DNA of 51,504 bases from Clostridia bacterium (lineage in GTDB: Bacteria > Bacillota > Clostridia > Oscillospirales > Acutalibacteraceae). This document shows positions 44,915-51,504 of this stretch, in pieces. Positions within the stretch are counted from its first letter, which is position 1, and every line of letters begins with the position of its first letter. The notes below the pieces were generated by a model, which worked only from the letters and a program-made list of their open reading frames with translations, had not been told where the DNA came from and did not search any database. Both the position numbers and the translations under genes were made by a program. The stretch lies in contig JAGAOT010000015.1 of assembly GCA_017623615.1 (NCBI GenBank), positions 1-51,504 on the forward strand. The letters run 5' to 3'.

Positions 44915-45121
44915 TTATATGTCTCTAAACAATTCTTCCATTGTTACATTTAATCCGTTTGCTATTTTATATATGTTTTCTATTGAAATATTTCGTTTGC
45001 CAGACTCGACTGATGCAAAATATGTTCTATCCATATTTATTAGCAACGCAAACTTTTCTTGACTCAATCCAGTTTTCCTTCTGAGTTCTTGGACACGATG
45101 TCCAAACTTAACCTTTATCAT
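44915..45121 (-). CDS. Restriction-modification controller (C) protein, XRE family
   Basis: The protein has 68 residues and is essentially one HTH_3 domain: FGHRVQELRRKTGLSQEKFA, then INMDRTYFASVESGKRNISIENIYKIA, ending VTMEELF. Size and position directly upstream of the endonuclease are those of C proteins, which delay endonuclease expression until the methylase has protected the host. ATG 45121 has AGGTGG 9 bases upstream; ATG 45127 is too close to it. Confidence 0.88.
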   Translation of the reverse strand: MIKVKFGHRVQELRRKTGLSQEKFALLINMDRTYFASVESGKRNISIENIYKIANGLNVTMEELFRDI

Positions 45122-45143
45122 AAACATGCACCACCTGTTAATT

Positions 45144-45173
45144 ATTATAGTGGCAATATCGTTTTTGAGTCAA
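45144..45173 (-). promoter_or_regulatory. Promoter of the C-R (controller-endonuclease) operon
   Basis: On the minus strand TTGACT (complement of 45168-45173) and TATAAT (complement of 45144-45149) are 18 bases apart. The candidate C-box at 45174-45188 abuts the -35, as for C-protein autoregulation. Confidence 0.65.
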
Positions 45174-45188
45174 CGGATTATAAGTAAC
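45174..45188. promoter_or_regulatory. Candidate C-box operator between divergent C-R and M promoters
   Basis: The minus strand reads ACTTATAATCCGT across this region, similar to the GACTTATAGTCCGT-type boxes of Esp1396I-like controllers as I remember them. It lies between the C-R promoter and the methylase promoter. Binding is inferred. Confidence 0.45.
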
Positions 45189-45196
45189 ATTGTGTG

Positions 45197-45225
45197 TTGA
45201 CAAAAATCCGATAATAATATATAAT
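45197..45225 (+). promoter_or_regulatory. Consensus promoter of the methyltransferase gene
   Basis: TTGACA at 45197-45202 and TATAAT at 45220-45225 are exactly 17 bases apart, a perfect consensus that would give strong early methylase expression. It points away from the C-R operon. Confidence 0.88.
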
Positions 45226-45254
45226 TGTATAATTAAAAGAAAGGAGGAAATACA

Positions 45255-45980
45255 ATGACTGAATCAACTCCAACCATCAGCGGATATTCTAAATATAATC
45301 CCGATGCTAAAAAAAGGAAAAAAATTAATCCCCTTGAGGAAAAATATCCGATGTTGCCTAACAAAAAATACGAAGTTATTTATGCAGATCCTCCTTGGGA
45401 CTATGGCGGAAAAATGCAGTACGATAAATCATGTATTAAAACAGAAAATATTGGCTTTGAACGAGATGTATTTATAAGTTCTGCCAGTTTCAAATATCCT
45501 ACTTTAAAACTAAAAGAATTGCAACAGTTGGATGTTCCTTCCATAGCCGCTGATAATTGTATTTTGTTTATGTGGACAACCGGACCTCAACTGGCAAATT
45601 CCATTCTGTTGGGAGAAAGCTGGGGATTTGAATATAAAACCGTCGCTTTTGTTTGGGATAAACAAGTTCATAATCCCGGCAGATATACTCTCTCTCAAAC
45701 CGAATTTGTCCTTGCTTTTAAAAAAGGAAAGTTTCCTACTCCTCGCGGAGCAAGAAACATTCGACAATTTATATCTGAACATAGAGGTAAGCATAGCGAA
45801 AAACCTGAAATTATTATTGAGGGAATAACTAAAATGTTCCCTCAACAAGCAAAAATAGAATTGTTTGCAAGAAAAAATTACGAAGGTTGGGATAATTGGG
45901 GGTTAGAGATTCCTGACAATAAAATTAAAATAGTTTCACAAAAAGAATGTGAAGAAGATTTTCAGTTAAAAATGATTTGA
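45255..45980 (+). CDS. MT-A70 family adenine-N6 DNA methyltransferase, M.MunI-like
   Basis: The protein has 241 residues. VIYADPPWDYGG contains DPPW at residues 45-48, the MT-A70 catalytic motif; ILFMWTTGPQL and SEKPEIIIEGITKMFPQQAKIELFAR complete the fold. It should methylate the adenine of CAATTG and so protect against the neighbouring endonuclease. The gene is AT-rich and divergent from the C-R operon. RBS GGAGG at 45243-45247 and a consensus promoter precede it; a terminator follows. Confidence 0.92.
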   Translation: MTESTPTISGYSKYNPDAKKRKKINPLEEKYPMLPNKKYEVIYADPPWDYGGKMQYDKSCIKTENIGFERDVFISSASFKYPTLKLKELQQLDVPSIAADNCILFMWTTGPQLANSILLGESWGFEYKTVAFVWDKQVHNPGRYTLSQTEFVLAFKKGKFPTPRGARNIRQFISEHRGKHSEKPEIIIEGITKMFPQQAKIELFARKNYEGWDNWGLEIPDNKIKIVSQKECEEDFQLKMI

Positions 45981-45989
45981 TGTAAAGCA

Positions 45990-46032
45990 AAAGAGGTATT
46001 CTTTGTGGTTTTCACAGAATACCTCTTTATTT
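45990..46032. terminator. Terminator between the methyltransferase and ClC-EFR1 genes
   Basis: A 13-bp stem (AAAGAGGTATTCT at 45990-46002 with AGAATACCTCTTT at 46016-46028) is extended by GTG/CAC pairs near the loop and followed by ATTTT. It can serve both convergent genes. Confidence 0.82.
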
Positions 46033-46077
46033 TAACAAAAATTCAAACTTAAGACACAAACAATAGCACAATTAATT

Positions 46078-48024
46078 TTATTCATGAACATATTGACCGT
46101 GGAGCGCGGTTTTTTCGCCCCTTTGTATGGCAAATTCGGGGCAATGATGCAGGCAGCCGAGACACATGGCGCATTTTTCTTTGACCCACACGGGCTTGCC
46201 GCCGCGGATTTCGATTGCATCAACGGGGCATTGCTCTGCGCATTTGCCGCAGCCGATGCAGTTTACGCTTACGGATAGACTCGCGGTTTTCCTCATGTTT
46301 TCATAGTCTTTATAGAAAGCTTCGCAAAACGGAAGCCGCCTGAAATCAAAATTCCCGTTTATGTTTTTCTTGATTTTTCTGATAATTTTATCAATGCCCC
46401 TATCCGCTTTTTCGTTAATTTTCTTTATTTTTTCTTTGTCGGAAACATCAAACACGGGTGTCCATGTATCGGGCATTCTGACCGAAAATCGAGCGCTTAT
46501 GCAAACACCGATTTCTTTCAGTTTATTTTTCAACATTTTGCTTGCACCGCCCGAAAAGCTGCCGAAGGTAACAACCGTGAAAACATAGCGGTTTTGCGCT
46601 TCAAGCTTCAGCTTTTCAATAAAATCAATAACGGTTATCGGAAGCCCGACATTGTAAACAGGGCAGACGAAGCCGATTTTTTCATTCTCTTTTATTGCGA
46701 AAGAGAATTTGTTGTTTTTAAGGCAATCCGTAATTGAAACCACCCTATCCCCCATGCTGTCCGCAATTTTTTGCGCGGCATGGCGGCTGTTGCCCGTCGC
46801 GGAAAAATAAAAAATCATATTACCACTCTCTTTGCCGAAAAAAGGCTGACCTTTCTCGCAACAAAATAGCCCAAAACCGAAGATAACACAAAAAAATGCC
46901 GTGCCCTCAATGCCCATCATCTCCGCGCAAAGAACAACGCTTGCAATCGGGCAGTTTGTAACGGCGCTGAATATCGCCGCCATTCCCACTGCTGCACCAA
47001 ACGGCGCTGAAAGACCCACAACATTCGCCAAAGCTCCGCCGCAGGTTGCGCCGATGAAAAGCGACGGCACAATTTCGCCGCCCTTATAGCCCGAAGCAAC
47101 CGTTATCACGGTAAAAATAATTTTGAGCAGAAATGCCGCGGGATAAACCTCGCCGCTGTGAAAAATACGCTCGATAACAAAAACTCCGCCGCCGTTGTAG
47201 TCACCGTTGCCGACAAACAGGGTAAGCAAAATTATCGCTATACCGCCCGCAACCACTCTTACAAACGGATTTTTAACAGCCTTATGTAAAAATTTTTCGC
47301 TCCAATGTATTGCATTGCAAAAAACAAGACCCGCAGCACCGACAACAACGGCTGTAACCGCCGTTTTCCAAAAGAAATCAAAGCTCATTTGCGGCAGAGA
47401 AACAAGCTCAAATCTCTCGGCATGCGCACCGAGCGCTTCGGCTGTAAAAAACGCCGCAACGCTTGAAACAAGCGCGGGAAAAAACGCGGATATTCCGAAC
47501 TTTGGATTTCCGATAATTTCAAGCGCAAACACGCATGCACCCACGGGAGTGCCGAAAACTGCGGAGAACATTCCGCCCATTCCGCAAACCGCAAGAACTC
47601 TTCGGGTATGCTCATCAACCGAAATGATTTTTGAAAAAACAGATGAAACAACGCTTCCGAGCTGAAGCGCAGCGCCCTCTCTGCCGGCAGAAGCACCGAA
47701 AAGATGGCTGATAACCGAGCCCGAAAAAATCGCGGCAAAAAGTGTAGCCGGCGGCTCGGTTTCTTCTGCCGCGCTTGCAAGTGCATCGCCCGTTCCGACA
47801 TTCTCTGTTTTGCAAAGCTTATATATTAAAACGGAAACTGCGCCGCCTATAGGCAGAAGATATAAAATCCATTCATGCACGCCGCGGAAAGCAGTTACAA
47901 ATTCTATTGATTTTGAAAACAATGCGCCGATAACACCGCAGAGCGCACCCACAACGGCACCGAGCAGTGTTCTGCAAATTATCACAGAAGTTTTCAAAAG
48001 CACGTTTTTCTGTTTTTCAGTCAA
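46078..48024 (-). CDS. ClC-family chloride channel joined in frame to an EFR1-type flavodoxin-ferredoxin
   Basis: One open frame of 648 codons. The first ~402 residues are a ClC transporter: SGSVISHLFGASAGREGAALQLGS, FGTPVGACVFALEI, GYKGGEIVPSLFIGATCGG and FSAVTNCPIASVVLCAEMMG. The last 246 (from the ATG at 46818) are an EFR1-type protein: MIFYFSATGNSRHAA (flavodoxin loop) and two 4Fe-4S motifs, CIGCGKCAEQCP and CAMCLGCLHHCP. A run of six A (46838-46843) lies at the join; with one extra base the ClC frame would stop at TAA just before that ATG, so this may be two coupled genes fused by a deletion or sequencing error. TTG 48024 has GGAG 8 bases upstream; GTG 48042 is the alternative. Confidence 0.8.
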   Translation of the reverse strand: MTEKQKNVLLKTSVIICRTLLGAVVGALCGVIGALFSKSIEFVTAFRGVHEWILYLLPIGGAVSVLIYKLCKTENVGTGDALASAAEETEPPATLFAAIFSGSVISHLFGASAGREGAALQLGSVVSSVFSKIISVDEHTRRVLAVCGMGGMFSAVFGTPVGACVFALEIIGNPKFGISAFFPALVSSVAAFFTAEALGAHAERFELVSLPQMSFDFFWKTAVTAVVVGAAGLVFCNAIHWSEKFLHKAVKNPFVRVVAGGIAIILLTLFVGNGDYNGGGVFVIERIFHSGEVYPAAFLLKIIFTVITVASGYKGGEIVPSLFIGATCGGALANVVGLSAPFGAAVGMAAIFSAVTNCPIASVVLCAEMMGIEGTAFFCVIFGFGLFCCEKGQPFFGKESGNMIFYFSATGNSRHAAQKIADSMGDRVVSITDCLKNNKFSFAIKENEKIGFVCPVYNVGLPITVIDFIEKLKLEAQNRYVFTVVTFGSFSGGASKMLKNKLKEIGVCISARFSVRMPDTWTPVFDVSDKEKIKKINEKADRGIDKIIRKIKKNINGNFDFRRLPFCEAFYKDYENMRKTASLSVSVNCIGCGKCAEQCPVDAIEIRGGKPVWVKEKCAMCLGCLHHCPEFAIQRGEKTALHGQYVHE

Positions 48025-48108
48025 AAGAAAGACTCCATTCACATTATTTCAAGCGCAACGCCTGCGTTTAATAATGTATCACATTTCCATACTTTTTTCA
48101 AACATAAA

Positions 48109-48186
48109 TCAGGATTTTTTATAGCCGTTTTCTTCGGCTATTTCATAGGCTTCGTAAGAATATTTTGCGTTCTTCTGAATTTTCAC
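48109..48186 (-). CDS. Possible 25-residue peptide gene after the XRE regulator
   Basis: The minus strand has GGAG, then GTG at 48186-48184 after about 7 bases, then 25 codons ending in TGA (48111-48109). The peptide contains KYSYEAYEIAEENGYKK, helical and charged. It starts 13 bases after the regulator stop and is probably co-transcribed. It may be a real small protein or a remnant of a longer gene. Too short to place in a family. Confidence 0.35.
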   Translation of the reverse strand: MKIQKNAKYSYEAYEIAEENGYKKS

Positions 48187-48199
48187 AGCTTAACTCCAA

Positions 48200-49288
48200 T
48201 CATTCAAAAATTTCAATTATACGTTTAAATTCGCCGCTCGATTTAAATTCATCGGAAAATCCGTAGTCATTGAGAAAACGTGTTTTCATTCTTTCGCACA
48301 TGGTTTTTCCGTATTTTCTTTTCCTATAGATCTGACCTTCCATAAGAAGCGAACGGTGCTCATTCTCCACGGGCAGATTATCGTGCTTTTTTGCTTCTTC
48401 CGCGCATTTTTCGAGATATTTATGTGAATTGGCTTCATCGCCGACTTCAAAATAAAGCCTGCCTAAATCACCCCAAGCATAAATCATCGAACGGTAGCAA
48501 TTTCCGTAATTTCCGTCATCATAAAACATCTCAACCATTTTTATAACCTTTTCTTTGGCTTCGATTTCATTTTTCGTTGAAAATTTCTTTTTATAGTGAA
48601 TTTTATTGTTGACCGTACCCATGAAAAGCAGCAATTCATTTTCAAGCGCGTTGTTGCAGGCTTCATAATGCTCATCATCAGGAAGATTGATTATCGTCAT
48701 TATATAATCTCCGCTGTCCGTCATCTTAGGCATTTCCTTTGCCATTTCACGGGTCTTTTCCGTATATTTTTCTTTCTTCGTTTTGTAGCAAAGTGTATTG
48801 TAATACATGCACACAAGCCTCTTTGCCCACATTCTTATGGTGTCGTTTGTGCAGTAACGGATTATGCTTGTGTAAATTTTTTCAACTTCATCAAGGATAA
48901 GCTCGCTGTCGCTGTTTATATTTGATTTTATTGCAATAAGCATTTCAAGATATCGCACCAGCAAGCTGTATTCGCCCGGAAACTCCTTGACCGCCTTGCT
49001 CATCTGCTCGAAAACATAAGGCGAGTTTTTCATTCGCAGGTCATTGTATTCATCAATGTAGCTTTTTATCTTTTCTTCCTTTTCTTTCTCATCAACGCCG
49101 AGAAGCTCGTCTGTTGTAACCTTGAAAAAAGAAGCAATGGACGGCAGAAGGGTTATATCCGGATAGCTTTCTCCCCTCTCCCATTTGCTGACGCTTTGAA
49201 ACGTTACGCCCAAAAACTCCGCAAGAGCTTCCTGAGTTAATTCCCTATCACGCCTCAATCTTTTAATGTTTTCGCCGATATAAATCAT
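48200..49288 (-). CDS. XRE-family transcriptional regulator with large helical C-terminal domain
   Basis: The protein has 362 residues. An N-terminal HTH (residues 5-62: IKRLRRDRELTQEALAEFLGVTFQSVSKWERG) is followed by about 290 residues of helical repeats resembling TPRs, which in related regulators sense peptides or ligands. Targets unknown. ATG has GAGGTGATAAA upstream on the minus strand. A TTGTGT-N17-TATTAT promoter candidate lies at 49331-49359. AT-rich relative to region 2 genes. Confidence 0.85.
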   Translation of the reverse strand: MIYIGENIKRLRRDRELTQEALAEFLGVTFQSVSKWERGESYPDITLLPSIASFFKVTTDELLGVDEKEKEEKIKSYIDEYNDLRMKNSPYVFEQMSKAVKEFPGEYSLLVRYLEMLIAIKSNINSDSELILDEVEKIYTSIIRYCTNDTIRMWAKRLVCMYYNTLCYKTKKEKYTEKTREMAKEMPKMTDSGDYIMTIINLPDDEHYEACNNALENELLLFMGTVNNKIHYKKKFSTKNEIEAKEKVIKMVEMFYDDGNYGNCYRSMIYAWGDLGRLYFEVGDEANSHKYLEKCAEEAKKHDNLPVENEHRSLLMEGQIYRKRKYGKTMCERMKTRFLNDYGFSDEFKSSGEFKRIIEIFE

Positions 49289-49330
49289 TGTTTTATCACC
49301 TCAAAAAGAATTGATGACCGGTCCGATTTC

Positions 49331-49359
49331 ATAATAACCGAAACAAGCGGTAAACACAA
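49331..49359 (-). promoter_or_regulatory. Possible promoter of the XRE regulator
   Basis: On the minus strand TTGTGT (complement of 49354-49359) and TATTAT (complement of 49331-49336) are 17 bases apart. AACCGGTT-like repeats nearby (49316-49323 and 49361-49368) could be operators for autoregulation. Confidence 0.45.
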
Positions 49360-49426
49360 TAACCGGTTTATTGAAACACATTCAACCGCAAGGCGAATTT
49401 TTCAACCCATTCTGATAAGCAAAAGT

Positions 49427-49454
49427 AAAAGCACCGACAAAGTCGATGCTTTTT
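49427..49454 (-). terminator. Terminator after the phosphatase gene
   Basis: The arms AAAAGCACCGAC (49427-49438) and GTCGATGCTTTT (49442-49453) form a 12-bp stem with one mismatch-type A-C/G-U position and a 3-nt loop. On the minus strand it ends in four T residues. Confidence 0.65.
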
Positions 49455-49481
49455 CTGGTATGAATGCGGATAACGGATTTA

Positions 49482-50603
49482 TTATGATAATTCTCCGTAA
49501 TACCATCCGATAACACCGCTTTTTTTCACGATGTACCCTTTAGAATTTTGTGATAAAACTGACAAGCAGTCGCCCTTATTTACGGGAAGAATATAATCGG
49601 TATAGTCAAAAGCTTCTGTGTCATTTCGAAGATAAGAATTAGGAATATGCAGTTTGCGACCACTTTTTATATGCTCAATATGTGAAAATTCTTTGTCTTT
49701 TTCCAAAATTCTGATTTCTCTGCTAAGCCATGAAATATATACAGAATCGGTGCTCGGGCTTTGATTTTCAAGAGCATATGCTGTGGGAATTTCATCGTAA
49801 CTGACATAAGAAATTTCTTCAACAGAACAATTTATATCGGGAATTATCAGCAAGTTTAACTGCCCGTCTTTTTTTACTCCGCATCCACCATCTATTGAGA
49901 TTATTTTCTTATCACAGTTAATTATAGGATTCATTTGCGGAATTTTGGAACCATACAGAACTACAGGCCAATGACCTGTAATTACGTATTTGTCAAACCT
50001 ATAGGGAGTTTTTTCGGCAAATGCATCGAATTTTGTCAACTCCAAAACGCCTTTGTCAGAGTTGTTCAAAACTTGTTTTTCTCGCAATCCTCCGTGAACA
50101 AAAATATAATTTTGTGTTTCTATTATAGTCGGCAATCCGGCAAGAAAATTAAATTCTTTTTCAAAATGAGTCAAAACAGCCTGCTTGGATATCAGAATAT
50201 CTTCGGGTTTATTTATCTTATATCCGCATTCGGCTGCAAGTTCTTCATAAAAAGATGTTCCTACCCATTTTCTTAAATTTAAAATATAATCATAAAAACC
50301 GCACACATTTTCTTCGGAAAGTCCATATATTAGTTTTAATCTGTATGCATCCACATTACCAATAAGAGGAATAACATTGCCGTTTTGCGATGAAAGTTCC
50401 ATAATATATCTCAGAGTTTTAAGATTTTCAGGACCTTTTTCAATCATATCCCCAACGATAAACAGAATATCATTATCAGAAAAACAAGCTTTTTCCAATA
50501 TTTTTTTAAAGTAGGACAGATAACCATGAATATCACTGGTAACAAGAATTCGTTTTCCTTGTTCTAAAGTCATCTGTTTAATTTTAGCGGTTAAATTTAT
50601 CAT
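49482..50603 (-). CDS. Metallophosphoesterase (PPP-type phosphatase) with C-terminal SH3-like region
   Basis: The protein has 373 residues. The metal-binding motifs are in order: SDIHGYLSYF (D24, H26), VGDMIEKGPEN (D52), IGNVDAYRL (N83, in the GNHD position), FVHGGLRE and TGHWPVVLYG. This matches PPP/Ser-Thr or Ap4A-type phosphatases. Residues 280-373 are extra, with a beta-rich SH3-like end (YILPVNKGDCLSVLSQNSKG). Substrate unknown: phosphoprotein, nucleotide or RNA end are all possible. AT-rich. Its ATG overlaps the stop of the four-helix-bundle gene by four bases. Confidence 0.85.
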   Translation of the reverse strand: MINLTAKIKQMTLEQGKRILVTSDIHGYLSYFKKILEKACFSDNDILFIVGDMIEKGPENLKTLRYIMELSSQNGNVIPLIGNVDAYRLKLIYGLSEENVCGFYDYILNLRKWVGTSFYEELAAECGYKINKPEDILISKQAVLTHFEKEFNFLAGLPTIIETQNYIFVHGGLREKQVLNNSDKGVLELTKFDAFAEKTPYRFDKYVITGHWPVVLYGSKIPQMNPIINCDKKIISIDGGCGVKKDGQLNLLIIPDINCSVEEISYVSYDEIPTAYALENQSPSTDSVYISWLSREIRILEKDKEFSHIEHIKSGRKLHIPNSYLRNDTEAFDYTDYILPVNKGDCLSVLSQNSKGYIVKKSGVIGWYYGELS

Positions 50604-50968
50604 TGCAGATTATCCTTTTGCTTTTTTGCTGTGTTCAATGTTGAAACAAGGATTCTTTTTATTTCCAGACAATCGTTAAGCAACGATTCACCCTCTTGTT
50701 CTGTTATGTAATCCGATAACATAAGAAGACGAAGCCAATATTCGGTTTCTGCAGTTTCTTTTAACGATATCTGCAATTTTGCAATAAAATCTGCTTTTGA
50801 TATACCATAAACTGCTTCGTTCGCATTTGCACCGATGCTCGTTCCTGAACGAATTATCTGTTTTGAAATAATTGATTCTTTTTTCTCTTTAACAAGATAT
50901 TTATGAAGTTTTACAACCCGTGCGGCAAATTTTAAGGATTTATCGAGTAGGATACTGTTAGCAGACAT
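50600..50968 (-). CDS. Four-helix-bundle protein (23S rRNA intervening-sequence/S23 type)
   Basis: The protein has 122 residues. FAARVVKLHKYLVKEKKE, QIIRSGTSIGANANEAVYGISKADFIAKLQISLKETAETEYWLRLL and an end in EIKRILVSTLNTAKK fit the family first seen encoded in 23S rRNA intervening sequences and related to the Avd accessory proteins of diversity-generating retroelements. Molecular role unknown. ATG 50968 is the most likely start; the open frame extends to 51043 without an RBS. It is coupled (ATGA) to the phosphatase gene. No reverse transcriptase is nearby, so a DGR is not supported. Confidence 0.82.
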   Translation of the reverse strand: MSANSILLDKSLKFAARVVKLHKYLVKEKKESIISKQIIRSGTSIGANANEAVYGISKADFIAKLQISLKETAETEYWLRLLMLSDYITEQEGESLLNDCLEIKRILVSTLNTAKKQKDNLQ

Positions 50969-50994
50969 GCCGGCTTCATCTCTTTTCAAATAAT

Positions 50995-51090
50995 AGATAA
51001 GAGATAATAAAGAATATATAATAGAACAAACAGCACCCGGCACTCCGAGTTCACTATCATCTATTATTTATTCAATATTATCTCTTATCT
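50995..51090. repeat. 15-bp perfect inverted repeat upstream of the four-helix-bundle gene
   Basis: AGATAAGAGATAATA (50995-51009) is repeated in inverted form at 51076-51090. The 66-base interior has no supportable gene. The arms could fold into a leader structure between the tRNA array and the accessory genes, or mark an insertion boundary. Confidence 0.55.
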
Positions 51091-51112
51091 TAGCCTCGCA
51101 AGAGGCGCTGTT

Positions 51113-51187
51113 TGGCTGGGACGGCTGGATTTGAACCAGCGAGTGCGGGAGTCAAAGTCCCGTGCCTTACCGCTTGGCGACGCCCCA
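51113..51187 (-). tRNA. tRNA-Gln (anticodon UUG)
   Basis: The minus strand forms a cloverleaf with acceptor TGGGGCG/CGTCCCA (one mismatch or G-U), anticodon arm CGGGA-CTTTGAC-TCCCG presenting TTG, T arm CTGGTTCAAATCCAG and encoded CCA. It reads CAA/CAG glutamine codons. A second glutamine tRNA (CUG) is at 13281. Confidence 0.95.
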
Positions 51188-51201
51188 ATATGATATTAAA
51201 A

Positions 51202-51226
51202 TACGCAAAGCGAAAAGCTTTGCGTA
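51202..51226 (-). terminator. Hairpin between tRNA-His and tRNA-Gln
   Basis: TACGCAAAGC (51202-51211) pairs with GCTTTGCGTA (51217-51226); on the minus strand it is followed by TTTTAATA. It may be a partial terminator or an RNA-processing spacer within the tRNA transcript. Confidence 0.5.
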
Positions 51227-51238
51227 ATGATGACTAAA

Positions 51239-51316
51239 TGGGGTGGCTGATGGGATTCGAACCCACGACCTCCAGGGCCACAACCTGGCACTCTAACCAA
51301 CTGAGCTACAGCCACC
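51239..51316 (-). tRNA. tRNA-His (anticodon GUG)
   Basis: The acceptor GTGGCTG/CAGCCAC has the extra 5' G (51316) opposite discriminator C, the identity element of tRNA-His. The anticodon arm CCAGG-TTGTGGC-CCTGG presents GTG. T arm GTGGGTTCGAATCCCAT; CCA is encoded. Confidence 0.95.
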
Positions 51317-51322
51317 ATTTGG

Positions 51323-51348
51323 AAACTGCGGCTTAAAAGCCGCAGTTT
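51323..51348. terminator. 12-bp palindrome between tRNA-Arg and tRNA-His
   Basis: AAACTGCGGCTT (51323-51334) and AAGCCGCAGTTT (51337-51348) are perfect inverted copies two bases apart. The minus strand lacks a good T run after it, so it may act as a processing spacer rather than a terminator. Confidence 0.5.
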
Positions 51349-51349
51349 T

Positions 51350-51426
<77 letters not shown>

Positions 51427-51430
51427 ATAA

Positions 51431-51504
51431 TGGAGCGGGTGATGGGAATCGAACCCACACAACCAGCTTGGAAGGCTGGGATTCTACCATTGAACTACAC
51501 CCGC
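51431..51504 (-). tRNA. tRNA-Gly (anticodon UCC)
   Basis: The acceptor GCGGGTG/CACCCGC begins exactly at the last base of the window, so the mature tRNA is complete. The anticodon arm CCAGC-CTTCCAA-GCTGG presents TCC, reading GGA/GGG. CCA is encoded. The tRNA promoter must lie outside the window. Confidence 0.94.

Noticed and set aside
50600-50968. Diversity-generating retroelement, because the protein resembles Avd
   Set aside because: No reverse transcriptase, template repeat or variable repeat is present in the window.

Overview
The window looks like a chromosomal contig from a spore-forming gut Clostridia bacterium, probably Oscillospiraceae/Ruminococcaceae-like. The evidence is a yaaL-bofA pair and spoIIP, consensus TTGACA/TATAAT promoters, GGAGG ribosome binding sites, a Firmicutes-type teichoic-acid locus, and moderate-GC genes broken up by AT-rich accessory genes. 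The species assignment is inference; no rRNA gene is present.

Layout: (1) 1-4.6 kb, housekeeping: end of gap, a 16S pseudouridine synthase (rsuA family), an unrecognised Cys-tailed protein behind a large nested inverted repeat, greA with a perfect promoter, and lysS carrying an extra C-terminal tRNA-binding domain. (2) 4.6-13.2 kb, a wall-glycan locus: three GT2 glycosyltransferases, a TagG/Wzm-type ABC permease and a TagH/Wzt-type ATPase separated by a 263-bp TA-flanked MITE-like element, TarI-like and TarJ-like ribitol-phosphate enzymes (tarJ has a -1 frameshift), and two convergent CDP-glycerol/ribitol phosphotransferases. (3) 13.2-24.6 kb: tRNA-Gln(CUG), an M20 peptidase, two GH78 alpha-L-rhamnosidase-like enzymes, bofA/yaaL on the minus strand, manA, an ABC-F ATPase, a GNAT and a Gfo/Idh/MocA oxidoreductase. 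(4) 25.0-35.3 kb: a Tad (tight adherence) pilus operon from one consensus promoter, with prepilin peptidase, two almost identical Flp pilins, TadE, CpaB, CpaE/TadZ, CpaF/TadA, TadB, TadC, then DUF192, a DivIVA-like coiled-coil protein and a TadG-like anchor fused to a long beta-helix-like repeat region. (5) 35.5-40.7 kb: an FAD oxidoreductase and two large polytopic membrane proteins that look like GT-C glycosyltransferases. (6) 40.7-44.2 kb: spoIIP with a coupled small lipoprotein-like gene, a GDPD phosphodiesterase and a DUF362 protein. (7) 44.2-51.1 kb, accessory: a MunI-like (CAATTG) restriction-modification system with a controller protein, a ClC channel joined in frame to an EFR1-type flavodoxin/ferredoxin, a large XRE regulator, and a coupled PPP-type phosphatase/four-helix-bundle pair. 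(8) 51.1-51.5 kb: four tRNAs on the minus strand (Gln-UUG, His, Arg-UCU, Gly-UCC).

How it fits together: regions 2 and 5 probably build and export surface glycans, GDPD and the rhamnosidase block turn over glycans and lipids, and region 4 builds a surface pilus. The most unusual points are the Tad operon extension (DivIVA-like protein plus beta-helix TadG), the LysRS tRNA-binding-domain fusion, the ClC-EFR1 joined ORF, a related pair of inverted-repeat elements at 1.0-1.2 and 6.9-7.15 kb, and the MunI-type system with a candidate C-box. I found no CRISPR array, rRNA, transposase gene or prophage.
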